From NCBI GenBank assembly GCA_037953625.1, contig CM075651.1:133018501-133082500 (forward strand): a stretch of DNA of 64,000 nt, written 5' to 3'. How positions within the stretch are numbered: the stretch's first letter is position 1; each line of letters starts with the position of its first letter. The notes under the pieces are model-generated. The model searched no databases, was not told the origin of the DNA, and saw nothing but the letters and a program-made list of their open reading frames with translations. This document shows positions 57,764-64,000 of this stretch, piece by piece. The position numbers and the translations under genes were made by a program. The stretch is from Crotalaria pallida. Its lineage: Eukaryota; Streptophyta; Magnoliopsida; Fabales; Fabaceae.

Positions 57764-60700
57764 TTAGCTAATAGTTGATTCATCAAAAATACCATGTTCT
57801 CTTCTAATTTTATAAAATGTATCCCTTGGTAAAGGTTTTGTAAATATATCAGCTAATTGATCCGAAGTTTGAACAAACTCAATAATACAATCACCTTTTT
57901 GAACATGATCTCTCAAAAAATGATGCCTAATTTCAATGTGCTTTGTCCTTGAGTGCAATACCGGGTTTTTAGTCAAATTGATTGCCGAAGTGTTATCACA
58001 CTTTATAGGGATTTTTGTCAAATTTAAACCAAAATCCGATAATTGTTGCTTCATCCAAAGGATTTGAGCACAACAACTACCTGCCGCTATGTATTCGGCC
58101 TCCACGGTCGATAAAGCAACACAATTTTGCTTTTTAGAAAACCACGATACAAGCGAACTACCAATTAAATGACAAGTTCCACTTGTACTTTTTCGCTCAA
58201 CTTTACAACCGGCAAAGTTAGAGTCCGAATAACCTATAAGTTTTAAAAAAACATCCCTAGGGTACCACAAACCGGTATTGGTTGTACCTTTTAAGTATTT
58301 CATTATTCTTTTGACAGCAGTTAGATGCGACTCTTTCGGTTTAGCTTTAAAACGTGCACACGTACAAACACTAAACATGATATCAGGCCTAGATGCAGTT
58401 AAGTATAACAAACTACCAATAATTCCACGATACTTTGTTACCTCTACCGCTTTTCCAGCCTCATCTTGATCTAGGTAGCATGCAACGCTCATTGGAGTAG
58501 AAGCGGATTTACACGAGTCCATGCCAAAACGTTTGAGAAGCTCTCTACAATATTTACTTTTATGTATATAAATGCCATTTTTGAGTTGCTTTATTTGAAG
58601 GCCAAGAAAGAATGTAAGCTCTCCCATCACCGACATCTCGAATTCGCTTTGCATTAAATCTGAAAACTTCTTACACAAATTATCATTAGTAGCACCAAAT
58701 ATAATATCATCAACGTATATTTGAACCAAAAGAATATCCTTACCGGAACGTTCAATAAAGAGAGTAGTGTCCACAGTACCTCGTTTAAAACTTTTTTCCA
58801 ATAAAAAATTGCTTAGTCGATCGTACCAAGCTCTAGGAGCTTGTTTAAGACCGTACAAAGCCTTTTTCAACTTAAAAACGTAGTTCGGATGATCAAAACT
58901 TTCAAAACCAGGAGGTTGTGAGACATAAACTTCCTCTTGAATGTATCCGTTAAGAAAAGCACTTTTGACATCCATTTGGTACAATTTAAAATTCATGATA
59001 GATGCAAAAGCGAGAAGAATACGAATAGCTTCTAATCTAGCTACGGTGGCATAAGTCTCATCGTAATCAATTCCTTCTTCTTGACTATAACCTTGTGCTA
59101 CCAACCTAGCTTTATTTCTAACAATAATACCCGATTCATCTAACTTATTCCTATAGACCCAACGAGTCCCTATTTCAGGACGATCATTAGGTTTTGGCAC
59201 AAGCTCCCAAACTTGATTCCTTTCAAATTGATTTAATTCTTCTTGCATGGCCATAACCCAGTGATCATCTTGAAGAGCCTCTTTGACATTCTTAGGTTCT
59301 ATTTGAGATACAAAGGCAACATAATAATAGAAATTATTTAAAGTGCTTCGGGTTACCACCCCCTTAGCAATGTCACCTAAGATGTTAGAAACCGGATGAT
59401 TTTTGTTGGACTTCCAAGCTATTGGTAGTTGAGGTTGTGTCTCTTGTGCTAAGTCTTTATCATGTGTTTGCACCTCTTCATGTTCAACTTGCGTCTCCTC
59501 TAATTGTTGTGGTGTTGACTTCTCATGATCCATAAGAGTACCTATATTATCATCATCACAAGAAACAACACGATCTCCTCTCGGAGATTCATCAAATACA
59601 ACATGCACGGATTCCTCAACGGTTAATGTTCTTTTGTTATAGACGCGATATGCTTTACTATGGGTTGAATAACCTATGAATATACCTTCATCGACTTTGG
59701 AATCAAACTTGCCGACCGGATTCTTTCCGTTATTTAAGATAAACACCTTACACCCAAATACATGAAAATATGAGATGTTTGGCTTTCGCCCTTTTAAAAG
59801 TTCATAAGGTGTTTTATTTAAATGCAGACGAATAAGAACCCTATTTATCACATAACAAGCGGTGTTTACCGCATCGGCCCAAAAGTATGTAGGAACTTTA
59901 GATTCTTTTAACATTGTACGTGCAAGTTCCTCCAATACCCTATTCTTCCTTTCTACAACTCCGTTTTGCTCCGGAGTTCTAGGAGCTGAGAATTGATGTT
60001 CAATACCAAACTTATCACAAAACGCATCAAACTTAGTATTTTCAAACTCACCTTCGTGGTCACTTCTAATAGTCACTATTTTCAAACTTAGTTGATTTTG
60101 GATGAGTTTGGCAAACTTTTTAAAACTTTTGTAAACTTCACTTTTTGCGGATAAAAATAAAGTCCATGTGAATCGAGTAAAATCATCTACTAAAACAAAT
60201 CCATAGTAATTGCCACCTAAACTTCGAACTTGTGATGGGCCAAACAAATCCATGTGGATTAGCTCCAATGGCTTTGTTGTGCTTATCACATTTTTAGGTT
60301 TAAAAGAGCTTTTAACTTGCTTGCATTTTTGACATGAGTCACAAATGCTATCAAGCTTAAAGTTTAGTTTAGGTAAACCAATCACTAAGTCTTTTCGCAA
60401 AAGTTTATTTAATTGATTCACATTAATATGTGCAATTCGTCGATGCCAAAGACGAATCTTATCATCAAAAGATTTAAAACATTTTGAAAATAGTGAAGTT
60501 ATCTCATCCAAATCAATTAAGTAAGTGTTATTAGAGCGACGACCAACAAACTTAACACTATCATCTATACTAGACTTAATAAAGCATAATTCCGGAGTAA
60601 AAGTCACATTATTGCCCATATCACATAGTTGGCTTATACTAAGCAAATTGTGTTCTAAGCCCTCTACGTATAGGACATTTTCTATGACAAGGTTAGATAC

Positions 60701-60841
60701 GTTACCAATCTTCCCGACTCCTAGAATTTTGCCCTTGTTGTTGTCGCCGTAAGTCACATATCCACCACTTTTTGAAGTAAGTTGAATGAAGTGCGTTTTG
60801 TCTCCCGTCATGTGTCTCGAACACCCACTATCCAAGTATCA
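57764..60841 (-). pseudogene. Ty1/copia pol (protease, integrase, RT, RNase H)
   Basis: An open frame of 1023 codons. Order: protease LDSGCSRHMTGD, integrase zinc part (HRRIAHINVNQLNKLL, CDSCQKCKQ) and catalytic core (DDFTRFTWTLFL, PEQNGVVERKNR), RT (KARLVAQGYSQEEGIDYDET, YQMDVKSAFLNGYIQEEVYV, LVQIYVDDIIFGATN) and RNase H (ALSTVEAEYIAAGSC, SRTKHIEIRHHFLRDHV). TGA at 60841-60839, where Trp is usual, cuts the frame just before the protease motif; the rest is intact. The integrase-before-RT order defines copia. It is preceded by gag and followed by the env-like ORF, the SIRE-type layout. Confidence 0.9.
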
Positions 60842-60882
60842 TCTACGTTCCTTGGTTCGAAGACACACCTACAAAACAATTA

Positions 60883-62670
60883 TTATTTGTTTGATTTAGG
60901 TACCCAAGTTGTCTTGGGTCCTTTGTTGTTAGCATGGGGTGAGCTCCCCTTAACAATCCAAATATATTCACCGCTTGGTATACCAAACTTCTTTATGTTA
61001 CATTTATTCGTGGTATGCCCAAAAATCCCACAATAATGGCAAGTTGGGTTTTTAGAAAAATTAATCTTAGAAAAAACACCAACTTTGCGATAATTGCGTT
61101 TCTTAGGTTTGGTATAGCCAAGACCGGATCTATTACTATTGTTCCTTTGAGTTGAAAGCAAATGATCTAAGCATGTATCTCCTCTCATGAGCCTTACAAT
61201 CCGATCATTTAAATTGAAAACTTCTTTTTCTAAGGATTTGCAATTCTCACAAGATGGAGTCTCATTTGTTTTCAATTCGCAATTGCATGTAGAGTTTGTA
61301 TAAATGAGTTCAAGTGTTTCATTTTGAAGCTTAAGCTCCTCTAAAGAGTTTTGAAGTTCCAAAATCTTTTCATGTTGCTTCATAATAAAATTCTTTCTTT
61401 CAACATTTATTTTAGCAAGTTTCTTCAACTCTTTATGCATCTCTACATACACATTGTACAATTCATTAAATGAGGGGGAATTAGAACTAGAGCTAGCATC
61501 GGAAAGATAATCTACCTCATTGACGTTTTCACTTGATTTCATGCTCGAAGATTCTTCTTCATCAAGCTTCGTCATTAAACAAAGGTTTGCAAGTTCTTCA
61601 TCTTCCGATGAGCTAGATGAGGATTGATTCTCCGGTTCATCCCACACTATATAAGCACTTTTGCCTTTAGATGAGTTGGGCTTCCAATTGTCACCTTCGG
61701 ACTTCTTAGAGTTAGTTGGACAATTTGATCTATAGTGACCAAGCTTCCCACACCCATGACACTTGATATTCTCTTTGTTAGTCTTGTTCCTTGATTGAGT
61801 GTCCTTAGAATCTCTTGGTCTATTTCTATTAAAGTTACCCTTTTTCTTAAGGAATCTTCCAAGCTTTTTGACTAACAAGCCAAGGGTCTCATCATCTATG
61901 TCGGAGTCCGAGTCATCCATTTGAGGGTTTTCCTCTTGTGCCTTAAGGGGTTTTGAAGTTGATTTGAGAGCTATTCCCTTTTTCTTCCTATCGGCATCTT
62001 CATTCATGGATAACCTCCCAAGCTCCATTTCATGCTCTTGAAGCTTTCCGAATAGAGTTGCTAAGTCAATTTGGTCCAAGTCCTTAGCTTCCATAATGGC
62101 CGTCACCTTAGGTTGCCATTCCCTTCTAAGACATCTCAAAATCTTATTAACAACTTCACCATTTGTTAGTACTTTACCAAGAGCCGAAAGATGATTTATA
62201 ATATGTGTGAAACGCTTTTGCATGTCACCTATATTTTCATTAGGTAACATACGAAAGAGTTCATATTCATGCATGAGTGCATTTAACCTAGCCCTTCTAA
62301 CCTCAGACGTGCCCTCATGTGTGACTTGTAGTGTGTCCCACATTTGTTTAGCATCAACGCATTGAGACACTCTAAAGAACTCATCATATGAAAGAGCGGA
62401 CGTGATGATATTTTTCGCTTTTAAATCAAATTGAACTTTCTTCTTATCATCACCGTTCCAACTCAATTTTGGTTTTACAGAAACAACATCATTTACTTTA
62501 GTTTGTGGAACAAAAGGTCCATTCTCTATGGCGTTCTAAATTTCCATATCTATGGCTTGTATAAAAATTTTCATTCGGACCTTCCAATAAGCGTATCCCT
62601 CACCATTGAATAGTGGGGGGCGGTTAATGGAAGCTCCTTCACCACCAAAAGGATTTGAAATTGAGCCCAT
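60883..62670 (-). pseudogene. Ty1/copia gag with a nonsense codon
   Basis: It starts MGSISNPFGGEGASINRPPL at 62670. Codon 45 is TAG (62538-62536) where the sister element has Trp; from there the frame is open to 60883. It includes SYDEFFRVSQC, knuckle CHGCGKLGHYRSNC, a Ser/Glu-rich acidic linker, a coiled-coil-like stretch (ERKNFIMKQHEKILELQNSL) and a second CCHC-like CHYCGIFGHTTNKC. Gag builds the cytoplasmic particle that packages element RNA. Confidence 0.9.
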
Positions 62671-62730
62671 TGTTTCCAAGTAAAAGGATCTTTTCGAAAA
62701 AGCTTTTTAAGGCTCGGATTTTTCGTCCGA

Positions 62731-62742
62731 GCTCTGATACCA
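62731..62742 (-). promoter_or_regulatory. Primer-binding site of the minus-strand copia element
   Basis: TGGTATCAGAGC on the minus strand, five bases inside the 5' LTR edge at 62748. Confidence 0.9.
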
Positions 62743-62747
62743 CTTAT

Positions 62748-64000
62748 TGGAAACCAACAAGCAGCTCAATATAGTCTAGAGGGGGGGTGAATAGAATATT
62801 GGAGCCTTAGTACAGATATTTCGATCACCGTAGAGAATGATTTTAAGAAAATAAATTTTCTTTCAAAAACAAGTCAGGTTACTCGAGTAAAATACCTTTT
62901 AATCGAGTATTACGCAAGCAAATTTTATTTCACTCGAGTATCAGAAGTCTCACTCGAGTAAAGTTCAAAACAGCTTTCAGATTAATCGAGTAATCCACAA
63001 TTCACTCGAGTAATCTGGGTAAAAATCGAATAGTAAAAGAGTTTTGATGAGAATTCTTTTAGAATCGCAATACTATGATGATTCAACAAACTATGTATGA
63101 ATGCTATGAACAATTGCAAGTAAATTTACCAACCAATTTTAGGTCAATTGATAATGAATTGAAAAACCCCAATTCTAACCTAAAATTCAATTGTTCTTGA
63201 ATTAATGCAAACAAGAAAAGAAACAATGAAGACGGTGATTTTATCCTGGTTCACTTTCACCCACTTGAAAGCTACATCCAGTCCCCTTTATCAAAATGAT
63301 AAAGAGTTTCTACTAGACAAATTCAATTGTTAGAATTACAATGTTTAAGATGCAACTTTCTTACAAAGCTATCCTATCTTAAAAACCCTTCTTCAAAGTG
63401 TGTACCAAACACTTTGAAATTCTAACCCAATTGAATTTTCGTCTTCTCTTGTTGATTTGTTGAAGATGCTTCCAACCAAATCCTTTTCAATCTTGCTTTG
63501 ATAAACCTTCAAAGACTTGCTTGTGAAATTCTTCACCTTTGTTGAACTCTTGAAATGTGCAACCTCTTGTTGCAAAGCTTCAACACAATTAAGAACTAAA
63601 AAATATTGATCTCAAAGAAAACTTAGAACAATGATTAATCTTGAGTGAAGAATAGAAGAAATTTGTTGAATCTTGATTTCTCAAAGGAAGTGTGTAATAG
63701 CTCTTGAAAAAATAAAAGTGTATTGCTCAAAAGAAAATTGTAAAAGAGTGTGTAACCTTGTTCATGTAAAAATGAAGTCCTTTTATAATTTTTCTGCCAC
63801 TGTTCAAGTTACTCGAGTGAAGTGTAACACACTACTCGATTAACACATGTTGAAATACGTTACTCGAGTGACGAATAACTCATTACTCGATTAACCTATA
63901 ACAACACACATTACTCGAGTAAAGACAAACTCATTACTCGAGTGACCTGATCAGATATGGACTAAAAACAAAGTTTTTCAAATGGATTTTCACAATAACT
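62748..64000 (-). repeat. 5' LTR of the minus-strand copia element, cut by the window edge
   Basis: The first 1253 bp of the LTR seen at 53821-55308. Differences noted include AGTTCAAT/AGGTCAAT (63142), an extra AAA near 63385 and ATT/ACT near 63800. The palindrome pairs are preserved. Confidence 0.9.

Overview
This is a nuclear window from a flowering plant, very probably a papilionoid legume. Genes are split by AT-rich introns, MITEs with CTCCCTCCGTCCC ends are common, and a four-exon globin gene encodes a protein close to lupin leghemoglobin and class 2 phytoglobin. The species cannot be named from sequence alone.

Three host genes look real: a globin (minus, 11084-13363), a Golgi pectin-type methyltransferase of the QUASIMODO2-LIKE group (plus, coding exons 25974-29855) and a P-class pentatricopeptide-repeat protein (minus, 32414-33952). 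Everything else recognised is transposable elements, captured gene pieces or gene relics.

Left part, 1-8764: a copy of the promoter and leader of the methyltransferase gene, without its coding region, is split by a 7.9-kb Helitron (643-8515). The intact copy at 24820-25565 supplies the empty site. The Helitron carries exon-intron pieces of the RNA polymerase II second-largest subunit and one piece of mitochondrial dihydrolipoyl dehydrogenase. From 9 to 24.8 kb come MITEs, SINEs, hAT-like elements, a solo LTR, a LINE tail and a further Helitron end around the globin gene.

Middle, 24.8-34 kb: the methyltransferase gene with eight coding exons, one of them followed by GA in place of the GT donor, and a small Helitron in intron 4; then the PPR gene.

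Right part, 34-64 kb: nested transposons. A non-autonomous Mutator-like element (34037-47015, 10-bp target duplication) sits 84 bp upstream of the PPR start codon. It holds a 12-kb Ty3/gypsy chromovirus array (LTR, internal, LTR, truncated internal). Further right, an RKF3-like kinase relic is cut by a plus-strand Ty1/copia element with a damaged gag, itself cut by a minus-strand copia element with an env-like third ORF that runs off the window.

The most unusual signal is that all three LTR families carry short CG-centred palindromes (AACCGGTT, AATCGATT, ACTCGAGT) arranged in pairs with a start-to-start distance of 20-23 bp.
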